Source of the DNA: Brassicibacter mesophilus
GTDB lineage: Bacteria > Bacillota > Clostridia > Tissierellales > Proteiniboraceae
DNA: 64,000 nucleotides
Direction: 5' to 3'
Assembly (NCBI RefSeq): GCF_050433385.1
Contig: NZ_JBNPXI010000004.1
Span: forward strand, 124,001 to 188,000
Part shown: piece by piece, positions 1-9,320 of the stretch
Position numbering within the stretch: the first letter of the stretch is position 1
Layout: each line of letters begins with the position of its first letter
Notes under the pieces: model-generated
Seen by the model: only the letters and a program-made list of their open reading frames with translations
Told to the model about the DNA's origin: nothing
Database searches by the model: none
Made by a program: the position numbers and the translations under genes

Positions 1-1
1 T

Positions 2-2839
2 CATATAAATACTTTCAACACACCATGGTTTGCATCAAGAAGCAATAGTAATATGGATTTACCAGCGTACTACAGTCATATCTCTGCAGATACTGATTCT
101 ATATCACAACTAAACCATCCCGGAAAGACTTTTGGCGACTTTGCAGACTTTGGATATTACAGTGAGGCTGTTGACAATGTTGTACATCTTGTAGAAGTGG
201 GAAATGGAGAAGGTCCTATTAGAGGCAGTGGATACTTCCCAAGCTATGAGTATTATACAAGAGCGCTTGATAAGGGCTGGCATGTTGCGCCTTCAAACAA
301 TCAAGACAACCATAAAGGCAACTGGATTACATCAAATGAAGCTAGAACAGTAGTATTGGCTTCAAGCCTTACAAGAGAAAATATTTTTGATGCAATAAGA
401 AAATTAAGCGTATATTCAACAGAAGATAGTAACCTTGAAATAATGTATATGGTGAATAATGAAATAATGGGTTCATCATTAGATGATCCAGACATTCTTG
501 ATATAAGTATAGAGGTAAATGATCCTGATGAGTCAGATATTATTAGAAAGATATCAATAATATCAAATGGTGGAGTAGTAGTACAATCAAAAACATTTAC
601 TGACAATACAGCAGTGTGGAATCTGCAAATTGATCCAAAGTACAACTATTATTATGTAAGAGTAGATCAAGAAGACAAGGATATAGCTGTTACAGCACCA
701 GTTTGGACTAGTGAAGTAGAGGCAATAGGTATATCAAAAATAAGTATATCACAGGACCCTGTTATAGTAGATGAAAAGGTTGAGTTGTCAGCAGAAGTGT
801 ATAATAATGGTAAAGACTCAATGACAGGTATAACCGTAGAATTCTATGAGAATGAAATAAAAGAGGCAAATAAAATTGGAGAGACCACTATATCAGAAAT
901 ACAACCAGGAAAAACAGGAATAGCAAATGTAGACTGGACACCAGCTATATCTGAAACATATACAATTTATGCAAAAGCTATAATTAATCTAGGTGGAACA
1001 GATAAAATATTTACACAGAGCAGAAAGGTTTTAGCAGGAAATGAGGAAGACTTCGTAAAAATTTTAGTAGATGGAGGTCACTCTAATCAGTATGTAACAG
1101 GAAACTATGCAGGTAAGATAGAAGCATTAAAAGAAATGATGAAGGAAAGAAACTATATATTAAATATAAACATGAATGAATTAACTTCAGAAAATTTAAA
1201 AGGAGTAAGTCTTTTAATAATAACAGACCCGCAAGGTACAGATAATCCAAAATATAACGAAGTTAAATCAAATTACACTGCGGAAGAAATAGCAGTTATA
1301 AAAGAATTTGTAGAAAATGGTGGTTCCATCATAGTTACATCAAGAGCAGACTATAAAGATGGAATAGAAGAGTATAGTAATAGTGCTCAATTAACTCCAA
1401 TACTAGAAGCAATAGGAACAAACTTAAGAGTAAATGATGATGAGGTAATCGATAAGACAACGAATGGAGGTCAAGAGTACAGACTATATTTTGATCAATA
1501 TGTATCATCAAAATATGATTTAACAAAGGATATCCCTGAAGGTACTACCTACAGCTTCTATAGTGGATGTTCTGTAATATTAAAAGATGGTGGAAACGAC
1601 GATAACGTTGATTGGCTAGTAAAAGGCCATGAAACAACAGAAACATTAGATTCGGATAATGTTGGTGATAACATATCAGTAGAAAAAGGCAAAGTATATG
1701 TTTTAGCAGCAGAAGAGTTAACAAATGGAGCAAGAGTAATAGTAGCTGGAACAACATTCTTCTCAGATTTTGAAACAGCCTCATCAGATAACCAATATTC
1801 AAACAAGCAAATAACAGAAAATATTTTTGATTGGATAATTCAGCCTGAAGAAGCCGAACTAAAGACTATAGCAGAAGTAAGGGCAGATGAAGATAATGAT
1901 GGCAAACCAGATTTATATGGACAGAAATTTACTATAGAAGGTAGAGTAACAGCTCAATCTGAAGCGGTGACTCCTAAAAATGCCTTCTTTGAAGTAATCT
2001 ATGTACAGGACGAAACAGGTGGTATAACAGTATTTGGTGTATCAGCTACACCCCTACCACTAGGAACTAGGGTTAGAGTTACAGGAATAGTAGACCAATA
2101 CGATGGAGATGCTGAGCTCTCAGTAGAAAATGAATCAAAAGATATTGTTGTTCTTGGGGATGAAATAGTATTAGTAGAGCCTAAGATAATGACTACTGGA
2201 GATAGTATGCTTGAGGAAAATGAAGGATGGCTTGTAAAAGTACAAGGTAGAGTTTCAAAAATGACAGAAAACTCTCTATATATTGATGATGGAACAGGAG
2301 AAGCAAGGGTATATGTTAATGGATATATTGGAGATGGAACAGGTAACTCAGATACTCTAGGCAAATGGGATCCAGCTATTAAGGTTGGAGATAGAGTAAG
2401 TGCAATAGGTTTAGCATCAGAAGATCCAGAAGGACATAGAATAAGAGTAAGAAATACAGCCGAAATAGTTAAAATAGAAGAAATAGGCTATCCAGTAAGT
2501 ATTCAAGCTGTTAAGACATCAGATGTTGATGGAAATCTTTGTGGAGAATTTATAGAAGGAAATGTAGTAATGGTAAATACAGTTATTACTAATAGTTCTC
2601 AAGAAGATATTACAGGAACAGTTATTATAAAACTGGTTGACTCTGAAGATAGAACGTATGCTATCGGATTTATGAATGGTGTTGAACTTGGCGTTGAAGG
2701 ATTAAAAGCTTTATCTATGGGCTTTAAAGTAAATGGTGTAAGTAAAGGGGCACATACTGCTAAGGTATATATGTGGAATGACTTTATTGACAAAGCTCCC
2801 CTATCTGAAGTTGGAACTGTAGAATTTATAGTAAAGTAA
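2..2839 (+). CDS. Secreted PHP-type (CehA/McbA-like) phosphoesterase with CARDB, DUF4350-like and OB domains, 5' partial
   Basis: The reading frame is open to the left edge (the codons before the ATG at 53 are all sense and read HINTFNT-PWF), so the true start lies outside the window. The first ~230 residues keep the end of a CehA/McbA-type PHP metallohydrolase: an LNHPG motif near 110-125 and WHVAPSNNQDNH near 280-310. Next come a CARDB-like adhesion domain (about 735-1000), a GATase/DUF4350-like alpha/beta domain (about 1058-1840, starting ILVDGGHSNQ), two OB-fold modules of the kind found in extracellular nucleases (about 1860-2480; YVQDETGGITVFG and YIDDGTGEARVYV), and a C-terminal beta domain. 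It has no SLH repeats itself, but the next gene does. Likely an exported phosphoesterase acting on extracellular phosphoester or nucleic acid substrate; the substrate is not readable from the sequence. Confidence 0.75.
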   Translation, partial: HINTFNTPWFASRSNSNMDLPAYYSHISADTDSISQLNHPGKTFGDFADFGYYSEAVDNVVHLVEVGNGEGPIRGSGYFPSYEYYTRALDKGWHVAPSNNQDNHKGNWITSNEARTVVLASSLTRENIFDAIRKLSVYSTEDSNLEIMYMVNNEIMGSSLDDPDILDISIEVNDPDESDIIRKISIISNGGVVVQSKTFTDNTAVWNLQIDPKYNYYYVRVDQEDKDIAVTAPVWTSEVEAIGISKISISQDPVIVDEKVELSAEVYNNGKDSMTGITVEFYENEIKEANKIGETTISEIQPGKTGIANVDWTPAISETYTIYAKAIINLGGTDKIFTQSRKVLAGNEEDFVKILVDGGHSNQYVTGNYAGKIEALKEMMKERNYILNINMNELTSENLKGVSLLIITDPQGTDNPKYNEVKSNYTAEEIAVIKEFVENGGSIIVTSRADYKDGIEEYSNSAQLTPILEAIGTNLRVNDDEVIDKTTNGGQEYRLYFDQYVSSKYDLTKDIPEGTTYSFYSGCSVILKDGGNDDNVDWLVKGHETTETLDSDNVGDNISVEKGKVYVLAAEELTNGARVIVAGTTFFSDFETASSDNQYSNKQITENIFDWIIQPEEAELKTIAEVRADEDNDGKPDLYGQKFTIEGRVTAQSEAVTPKNAFFEVIYVQDETGGITVFGVSATPLPLGTRVRVTGIVDQYDGDAELSVENESKDIVVLGDEIVLVEPKIMTTGDSMLEENEGWLVKVQGRVSKMTENSLYIDDGTGEARVYVNGYIGDGTGNSDTLGKWDPAIKVGDRVSAIGLASEDPEGHRIRVRNTAEIVKIEEIGYPVSIQAVKTSDVDGNLCGEFIEGNVVMVNTVITNSSQEDITGTVIIKLVDSEDRTYAIGFMNGVELGVEGLKALSMGFKVNGVSKGAHTAKVYMWNDFIDKAPLSEVGTVEFIVK

Positions 2840-2840
2840 A

Positions 2841-2865
2841 GTGAAAGGGACGCTATCCTTTTCAC
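2841..2865 (+). terminator. Hairpin after the PHP/OB gene
   Basis: A 10-bp stem (GTGAAAGGGA with TCCTTTTCAC, one G-U pair) around a CGCTA loop begins one base after the stop codon. There is no good T-run after it, so it may be a weak terminator or a stability hairpin. The next gene has its own strong ribosome site at 2893-2898. Confidence 0.45.
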
Positions 2866-2906
2866 TACCCAAACTATACTATTTAATAAGATAGGAGGAA
2901 AAAAAC

Positions 2907-4772
2907 TTGTTAAAGAAAATATTAACCTATTTATTAATTACATCATTAGTTGTAGCGAGCGGTATTCCAGCTTTTGGAGAGAGTAATCATACTATAGAAT
3001 TTAGTCTAAGTAAAGCAGATTATACTATAGATGAATACATTGAAGGCACTGGTACGATATACAAGAGTGGAGTCCCTCTTCCAAATGCTTTAGTCACTAT
3101 GGTTGTAGATAGCCAAGATGGCAAATCCGTTTACGACGTTGAACAATATACAGCTAACGGTGAAGGTAAATTTAATATTAGATTCAGAATGGTGAAGTCT
3201 GTTGAGAATGGAACCTATAATATTAAATTAAAAAGCTATGAAGCTGAAAAGACAGTTTCATTTAAAATAGTAAAAGAAAGTCCTGTAGTTACCTTAGAAA
3301 GCATAACAATAATAGGAGATAATACTGAGATAAAAGAAAATGAGACTTTACAGTTAAGCTTGGAAGGAAAAATGAGTGATGGTACAGATGCTGCAAAGGA
3401 AGAATTAAAAGGTATTCAGTGGTCAAGTTCAAACACCTCAATAGCAACAGTAGATAGCAGTGGATTAGTGACAGGAAGAGGAAAGGGAGAAACAGTAATT
3501 ACTGCAAGCGTAGGAGAAATATCAGATACCTATGTAGTAAAAGTAACACAGTCATCAAGTTCTTCTGGAGGAAAAAGATACAGGACTACAAAGAGGTTAG
3601 AAACAAAAGAACAAAAAACACCACAAGGTATTGCTAAAATAACAACAGATGACGAAGGCAATGTCACTGTATCTCTTGATATAGATAGCAACAAATTAAC
3701 TGCTCAGATACAAAAAAATAGCAACAGTACACTAATGATAAATGCAGCATTAGACTCAAAAGCCAACCAAATATTAGTAAACATGAATTCTGAACTACTT
3801 AACACAGCCAGTCAAAACAATACTAGATTAGACATAAACACAGGTGAAACAACTATATCTATAGAGCCAGGAACATTATCTGCAAGGTCTGGAGCAGAAA
3901 TATCATTTTCTACAAAAATATTAAATGAAGATGAATCACAAGAAATAATATCACAAGTAGGGTCAGAAGAATTCCATCCTGCAGCATTAGTATTTGATTT
4001 CGATATAACATCATCAAAGGGAGAAGTGAAGTTTAATAAACCACTTACAGTAACAATGAAATATGATCCTAAAAAAGTTTCAAATCCAGAAAAGCTTGGT
4101 ATCTACTATTTTAATGACAGTACAAAGAAATGGGAATACATTGGAGGACGAGTAACAGAAAAAGGAACTATAGAATTTATTGTAGACCACTTTAGTAAAT
4201 ATACGGTGATGGAATATAGAAAAGCTTTCAATGACGTAAGCACAGTAGCATGGGCACAAAATCAAATAGAAGTGCTGGCTGCTAGACATATAGTAAATGG
4301 AGCAGATAATAAAAACTTTGCTCCAAATAATAACATAACAAGAGCAGAATTTGCAAAGATATTAGTTGAAGCTCTTCGTTTAGAATCTGGAAGTGAAAGA
4401 GTAAGTTTTAGTGATGTAGGAATAGGAGATTGGTACAAAGAGTCAGTAGAAATAGCTGCAAGTCTAGGGATAGTTGCAGGATATAATGGAGCATTTGATC
4501 CAAATGGTCAGATAACCAGGGAACAAATGGCAGTAATGATAGTGAGGGCATTGAAACATGTAAATAAAAATGAAAACCATACTGTAAGTCAATTAATCTT
4601 TACAGACAATGACCAAATATCAGGATGGGCAAAGGAAGCAGTAGAAATAGCTGTAGACAAAGGATTAGTGAAGGGTTTAGGAAACGGACAATTCGGACCA
4701 AAGGGAAAAGCAACAAGAGCTCAATCAGCAGTTATAATCTACCGAATGTTAGATTTACTAGAAAGGCTATAA
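2907..4772 (+). CDS. SLH-domain cell-wall protein with a bacterial Ig-like (Big_2) domain
   Basis: TTG start with AGGAGG about 9 bases upstream. Residues 1-24 form a signal peptide (KK, hydrophobic core, then PAFG). A beta-sandwich follows (about 28-125), then a Big_2 domain (about 130-212; the pattern WSSSNTSIATVDSSGLVTGRGKG is typical), a serine-rich linker, and a long beta region with a ZU5/GAIN-like look (about 300-435). Three SLH repeats end the protein (about 437-621; each has the TRAEFAK / TREQMAV / TRAQSAV signature). SLH domains bind pyruvylated secondary wall polymer, so the protein should sit on the cell surface. It may be co-expressed with the upstream secreted hydrolase and serve as a wall-anchored partner; that is inference from adjacency. 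Confidence 0.85.
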   Translation: MLKKILTYLLITSLVVASGIPAFGESNHTIEFSLSKADYTIDEYIEGTGTIYKSGVPLPNALVTMVVDSQDGKSVYDVEQYTANGEGKFNIRFRMVKSVENGTYNIKLKSYEAEKTVSFKIVKESPVVTLESITIIGDNTEIKENETLQLSLEGKMSDGTDAAKEELKGIQWSSSNTSIATVDSSGLVTGRGKGETVITASVGEISDTYVVKVTQSSSSSGGKRYRTTKRLETKEQKTPQGIAKITTDDEGNVTVSLDIDSNKLTAQIQKNSNSTLMINAALDSKANQILVNMNSELLNTASQNNTRLDINTGETTISIEPGTLSARSGAEISFSTKILNEDESQEIISQVGSEEFHPAALVFDFDITSSKGEVKFNKPLTVTMKYDPKKVSNPEKLGIYYFNDSTKKWEYIGGRVTEKGTIEFIVDHFSKYTVMEYRKAFNDVSTVAWAQNQIEVLAARHIVNGADNKNFAPNNNITRAEFAKILVEALRLESGSERVSFSDVGIGDWYKESVEIAASLGIVAGYNGAFDPNGQITREQMAVMIVRALKHVNKNENHTVSQLIFTDNDQISGWAKEAVEIAVDKGLVKGLGNGQFGPKGKATRAQSAVIIYRMLDLLERL

Positions 4773-4777
4773 CAAAG

Positions 4778-4807
4778 CAAGGCGAGGATGTTTTCCTCGC
4801 CTTGTTT
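4778..4807 (+). terminator. Intrinsic terminator of the SLH gene
   Basis: Perfect 11-bp stem, CAAGGCGAGGA with TCCTCGCCTTG, loop TGTTT, followed by TTT. It begins six bases after the stop codon. Confidence 0.9.
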
Positions 4808-4888
4808 AAATGATAGGTATCAAGTACTTAGCATATTAAATAAATCTATATAATAGTATTTAGTTTATAAATTCATAACAAGATATAT

Positions 4889-4924
4889 CACCTTTTGGTA
4901 CAACAAAACTAAGAGGTGTTTTTT
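4889..4924 (+). terminator. Second, gene-less intrinsic terminator upstream of pucR-like gene
   Basis: Stem CACCTTTTGGT with ACTAAGAGGTG (11 bp, two G-U pairs), 8-base loop, then six Ts. No open frame lies between this hairpin and the terminator at 4778-4807, so it is either a back-up terminator or the end of a short transcript or leader. The remaining bases of the 4773-5015 intergenic stretch are AT-rich with nothing else recognisable. Confidence 0.6.
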
Positions 4925-5015
4925 CTATGTTATAATAAATTAAAACACATAACCTTATAAGCTTTATTATCTAGTTATCGTACAAGGACTGAATAGATGT
5001 GAGGGGGCAACTTAA

Positions 5016-6602
5016 TTGAATGTGAAAGATATGATAAACTTTCCATCATTTGACTTTAGAGTTATAGCTGGGCATAAGGGAGTTAATAGAGTTGTTAGAA
5101 CAGTTAGCGTGATGGATGCGCCAGATATATATAATTGGCTTAAGGGTGGAGAGTTCTTAATGACTACTGGATATATAATGAAGGAAGATCCATTACAGAT
5201 AAGAGAACTGATTATTAGAATAGAACGGGCAGGTGCTGCAGCTCTTGGTATAAAGTTAAAAAGATTTATCGATGAACTTCCTAAGGAAGTTATAGATATT
5301 GCAAATGAGCTGGATTTTCCAATTGTAGAAATACCAATGAGCTTTTCGTTTGTAGATATTATTAATCCAGTGTTATCAGAAGTTGTTAATAAACAAGCAA
5401 GAACACTTCTATATTCTCAAAAGATTCATAAATCATTTACGGAGCTAGTTATTAGTGGAGAAAGTATCGAAAAAATAGTGAGTACTTTATCAAGTATTTT
5501 AAATAGAAAAGTTATTTATTACGATGTTTATTTTGATAACATTTATTGTAATGGTCTAGATGATGAAAAAGTAGAAAAAATTAGATCCAAGGACCTAACA
5601 GAGATATTAAGCCTATATACGTGCTATTGTATAAATATTGATATGAAAAAATATGGATATATAGTTATATATGACGAAGAAGAGGATATAGGAGAATACG
5701 ATAAAATAGCTCTTGAGCATGCTGCTACAGTTTTAAAGCTTGAAATTCAGAAAAAGATATCAAATCTACAGATTGAAGCAAGATATAGAGATGAATTTGT
5801 ACAAGATTTGATTATGAATAATGTTAAATCATTGCAGGAAATTCGAAGTAGGTCAGAGTTATATGATTGGAACTTTGAAGTAGGTAGCATAGTAGCTATT
5901 TTTGATATAGATAATTTCAAGGGAGAGTATCTGAATATAAAGCAAAAAAAGCATAATAGGATACTAGAGGAAACTAGAGAAAGTATATTTACCCATGTAA
6001 GAAAAAAGTTGAGACAGTGCTTTAAAAATTGTGTTTATACGAACTTTAGTGATAGCATAGTTTTTATAATAAACTCTTCATTTAAAAACATAGAAGCTTT
6101 CAAGAAAGAGCTTAAAAAAATAAGCGATGATATAAAAGAAGAAGTGCTAAAGAAATATAAATTTACTATCACAGTAGGTATAGGAAGCTATAAAGATTCT
6201 CCAGAAGATATACACATAAGCTATGATGAAGCTAGAAAGGCAATAAAACTTGGGAGAAGTATTTATAGTAAGAATAAAACTATCTTTTATGAAGATTTAG
6301 GCATTTATAAGTTATTTGATAATTTATCAGATACCGAAAACATAAAAGAATTCTATAGCTCTTATATAGGCAAGCTAATAAAATATGATAGGGAAAATAA
6401 TACTCAATTTTTAGATACTTTAAGATATTTAGTTAAAAACGATTGGAACTTAAAGGTCACCGCCAAAGAAATATATATTCACTATAATACTATGAAATAC
6501 AGGTTTAATAAAATCACGGAGATACTTGGTATGGATTTAAAAGAAAGTGAAGATAAGCTAAATATTGCTATTGCTTTAAAGCTATTGCATATGGCTAAAT
6601 AG
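5016..6602 (+). CDS. PucR-family transcriptional regulator
   Basis: TTG start 8 bases after GAGGGGG. The N-terminal ~125 residues match the PucR sensor domain (opening VKDMINFPSFDFRVIAGHKG, then WLKGGEFLMTTGY and IPMSFSF). A GGDEF-like/CdaR middle region lies around 265-410, and the C-terminal PucR-type helix-turn-helix is clear (about 470-525: LRYLVKNDWNLKVTAKEIYIHYNT...YRFNKITEILG). Family members control purine, allantoin or related catabolic genes. The gene is a single unit just upstream of an amidohydrolase, M20 hydrolase and permease in the same direction, so it most likely activates that operon in response to its substrate. The intergenic region 6603-6722 has no recognisable PucR box. 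Confidence 0.88.
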   Translation: MNVKDMINFPSFDFRVIAGHKGVNRVVRTVSVMDAPDIYNWLKGGEFLMTTGYIMKEDPLQIRELIIRIERAGAAALGIKLKRFIDELPKEVIDIANELDFPIVEIPMSFSFVDIINPVLSEVVNKQARTLLYSQKIHKSFTELVISGESIEKIVSTLSSILNRKVIYYDVYFDNIYCNGLDDEKVEKIRSKDLTEILSLYTCYCINIDMKKYGYIVIYDEEEDIGEYDKIALEHAATVLKLEIQKKISNLQIEARYRDEFVQDLIMNNVKSLQEIRSRSELYDWNFEVGSIVAIFDIDNFKGEYLNIKQKKHNRILEETRESIFTHVRKKLRQCFKNCVYTNFSDSIVFIINSSFKNIEAFKKELKKISDDIKEEVLKKYKFTITVGIGSYKDSPEDIHISYDEARKAIKLGRSIYSKNKTIFYEDLGIYKLFDNLSDTENIKEFYSSYIGKLIKYDRENNTQFLDTLRYLVKNDWNLKVTAKEIYIHYNTMKYRFNKITEILGMDLKESEDKLNIAIALKLLHMAK

Positions 6603-6722
6603 TATACTTGTACTCAAGGTATAATATTTAGTCTTTTCTTTTGTTCTCGGTGGACAAAGACAATGCATGTGAGATATTATATCCTATAATCAGATCTAAA
6701 CGAAAGAGGGAGGTATTTTTTA

Positions 6723-8075
6723 ATGTATAAAACTAAAGTAGGCTCTTTACCTGATATTCTAGCATCTGTGAAAAATAACAAGTTAAATGATCCAATTGGA
6801 GCAATAAAGCAATCTGGAAGAATAATTTTAAAAGGTGGAACAGTAGTAGACCCTAAAAACAATATTCAGGATGTAAAGGACATATCTATACTAAATGGTC
6901 GAATTAACCAAGTGGAAAACGATATCAAACCTGAGAGCGGAGATAAAGTTATTAACTGTGAAGGACTATTAGTGGTTCCTGGTCTTATAGATATGCATTT
7001 GCATTTAGGAGATTTATTTGAAGTAAGTACAGCACCAGTATTCGAAGCTGTTCAATGCGGTGTTACAATGGGATTGTCACCTGGAGCGGGGAATACCTTC
7101 ATGGCTCCAGCGTTACTTGGTGCAGAGGTTGATAGAGGATTACCGCTAAATCTAGGTGTATACTTAGGAGCTTTGAATGTGCTTGGAACAAGACTTTCAG
7201 TAGAAGAAATAATTAAACTATTCAAGGGAGAATTAGAAGTTGACATTGCAACTCAAAAAATGACTAGAAATATGATCACATATATGACAGCACCCCTAAC
7301 AGTAGGAATTAAGGACCACATGGGACACTTCATTATGCCAGATGAAAGCTTTGAAAAGGTTTATGAGATTACATCTAAAGCTAACCTTATTTTCATGTCT
7401 CATACTCAGGACCCTGCTCATGCAGAAAGAGTAGTTGAATTATCAAAAGGAAGAAATGTTCACTTGGCTCATGCAACTGCAGCAGGATGTGGAACACACA
7501 TGGATGCAGTAGAAGGTATGAAAGCTGTTATAGAACTGATAGAGCGTGAAAATGTAAGCGGGGAGTTTGTAACAACAATGCTTAGAAAAGGCTTAGGCAG
7601 TAGAGAAGGCTTACAGATGCCAAAACAAGCACAGCAAGTGGCTCTTGATGCATTAGAAGCAGGAATAGTTGATGTATTAATTTCTGATGGACAAAATGAA
7701 GCTACTATGAAGGGCTTTGGAGATACTAGAGATAATATACCTGCTTTAATAGAATTAGCTGAGCAAGGAGTATTATCACTATCTGATTCTATTGCAACCA
7801 TGACATGCAATCCTGCTAAGCTTATAGCAGATAGAACTAAGAATGACTGGTGGGTTAATGAAGTAGGACATTTGGGAGTAGGAGCTTTAGCTAATGTTAC
7901 TATTATAGACAAAGATGATAAACTAGCTACTTATACTATTGTTAATGGTAATGTAGTATCATTTGAAAATAGAGCAGTAAGAAGAGGTAATGGTGCTGGA
8001 GGCTGGATATCTAGATTTGGTATGGTAAGAAATGTAGGAACTGGTGATATAACAACTCATTCATACCAAAAATAA
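6723..8075 (+). CDS. Amidohydrolase-superfamily protein (dihydroorotase/hydantoinase-like)
   Basis: ATG start after AGAGGGAGG. About 80 residues in, the protein shows the metal-binding GLIDMHLHLG motif. Further histidines that could bind metal are at FMSHTQDPAHAE (about 225-235) and HLAHATAAGCGTH (about 245-255), with a late DVLISDGQNE aspartate motif (about 320-330). The layout fits a (beta/alpha)8 metal-dependent hydrolase of cyclic amides. It has a ~30-residue N-terminal extension before the small beta-sandwich (IILKGGTVVDPKNN). Together with the following M20 enzyme it resembles a two-step ring-opening and decarbamoylation or deacylation pathway, but the substrate is unknown. It differs clearly from the amidohydrolase at 12944. 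Confidence 0.8.
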   Translation: MYKTKVGSLPDILASVKNNKLNDPIGAIKQSGRIILKGGTVVDPKNNIQDVKDISILNGRINQVENDIKPESGDKVINCEGLLVVPGLIDMHLHLGDLFEVSTAPVFEAVQCGVTMGLSPGAGNTFMAPALLGAEVDRGLPLNLGVYLGALNVLGTRLSVEEIIKLFKGELEVDIATQKMTRNMITYMTAPLTVGIKDHMGHFIMPDESFEKVYEITSKANLIFMSHTQDPAHAERVVELSKGRNVHLAHATAAGCGTHMDAVEGMKAVIELIERENVSGEFVTTMLRKGLGSREGLQMPKQAQQVALDALEAGIVDVLISDGQNEATMKGFGDTRDNIPALIELAEQGVLSLSDSIATMTCNPAKLIADRTKNDWWVNEVGHLGVGALANVTIIDKDDKLATYTIVNGNVVSFENRAVRRGNGAGGWISRFGMVRNVGTGDITTHSYQK

Positions 8076-8140
8076 GTTAGTCAGCTTCTTTTAAGAGGTC
8101 TTTACAATAATTATATAAATAGTTCTAAGGAGTAAATGAT

Positions 8141-9304
8141 ATGAATCAAAACGTTAGGGATTTTGTTGTAGTAGATAAATGTAGAAAAGTATTAGAGTCG
8201 CTAGTTAAGATAAACTCAACTCATCCAGAAGGTAATGAAATGGATGTAGTTAATCAAATACTATCTTACTTTAAAAAATATGATATAAAATATAAAATCT
8301 TTGACCATGGTAATAATAGGGGGACTCTTGTTATAACTATACCAGGAAAAAGTGCAGAAGAGTCAATAGCTTTTTTAGGTCATACTGACACAGTTCCTGT
8401 GGAAGATTATGATGAATGGATTTACCCGCCATTTGATGCAGTAGTAGATGGAGAATATATGTATGGAAGAGGTTCATCTGATATGAAGGGCGGAGTAACT
8501 TCTATGATAATGACTGCGTTGTATCTTTTAGAGAATAAAATAACTCCATCGAAAGATATACACTTTTGTTTTACAGCAGATGAAGAGTTTAATGGAATGG
8601 GTGTTTTAGAGATAAAGAAGTCTGGGCTTTTAGATAATACAAAAGAAATTTTCATTGCAGAGCCTTCAGATGAAAAACTTGGGCTTGCAGAGAAGGGTGC
8701 ATTATGGCTAGAAATAGCAGTTGATGGATTATCAGCACATGGCTCTAGACCTGACTTAGGAGTTAACGCAGTAGAGTATCTTATTGAATTTATTAGTGGG
8801 TTTAGAGCTGTGATAGATAAAGAAAGTAATAATTTTTTACTTGGAAAGTCCACTTTTGCAGTCAACAAATTTATTGGTGGAGTTAACACAAATGTTATCC
8901 CGACACGAGCTACAGCATCACTTGATATCCGTACTATTCCAAATCAGAATCATGAGGATATCATCAACAAGGGAAGAGAAATAGCTAAAAGAATGATGGA
9001 AGATAAGAATAACTTAACTATTATAATAAATGTTAAGAATAACAGACCAGCAGTTGAAACTAGTAAGGACGATGAGTTTATAAAGAGGCTTGAGAAGCTT
9101 TGTGATAGATTGACTTATGAATCAAGCTATAAGGGGATATATTTTTATACAGATGCTTCACAGATTATCCCAGATCTTAATGTTCCATTTGTTATATTAG
9201 GGCCAGGAGATGATGCCATGGCTCATCAGCGAAATGAAAAGATTAAATTGAATTCAGTTGCTAGAATAGCTGAAATATATATAAGCTATATACTAGAAAA
9301 CTAA
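8141..9304 (+). CDS. M20 family metallohydrolase (ArgE/DapE/CPG2-like)
   Basis: ATG start behind AAGGAG. Binuclear zinc motifs are visible in order: FLGHTDTVPVEDYDEW (about 70-85), GRGSSDMKGG (about 109-118), FTADEEFNG with the catalytic and metal glutamates (about 145-153), AEPSDE (about 175-180), and a late GPGDDAMAHQRNE (about 350-362). The lid/dimerisation domain has the usual AHGSRPDLGVNA motif. Such enzymes remove acyl or carbamoyl groups from amino acids, or cleave small peptides. It is placed between an amidohydrolase and a permease, so a two-step amide degradation route is plausible. Length (387 aa) is normal for the family. Confidence 0.85.
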   Translation: MNQNVRDFVVVDKCRKVLESLVKINSTHPEGNEMDVVNQILSYFKKYDIKYKIFDHGNNRGTLVITIPGKSAEESIAFLGHTDTVPVEDYDEWIYPPFDAVVDGEYMYGRGSSDMKGGVTSMIMTALYLLENKITPSKDIHFCFTADEEFNGMGVLEIKKSGLLDNTKEIFIAEPSDEKLGLAEKGALWLEIAVDGLSAHGSRPDLGVNAVEYLIEFISGFRAVIDKESNNFLLGKSTFAVNKFIGGVNTNVIPTRATASLDIRTIPNQNHEDIINKGREIAKRMMEDKNNLTIIINVKNNRPAVETSKDDEFIKRLEKLCDRLTYESSYKGIYFYTDASQIIPDLNVPFVILGPGDDAMAHQRNEKIKLNSVARIAEIYISYILEN

Positions 9305-9320
9305 ACAAGGGGAGATTTTA

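Noticed and set aside
6651..6666. TGGACAAAGACAATGC before the amidohydrolase gene, resembling a -24/-12 promoter
   Set aside because: GG-to-GC spacing is one base too long, and the C and T of the consensus are missing; the neighbouring regulator is PucR type, not a sigma-54 activator.
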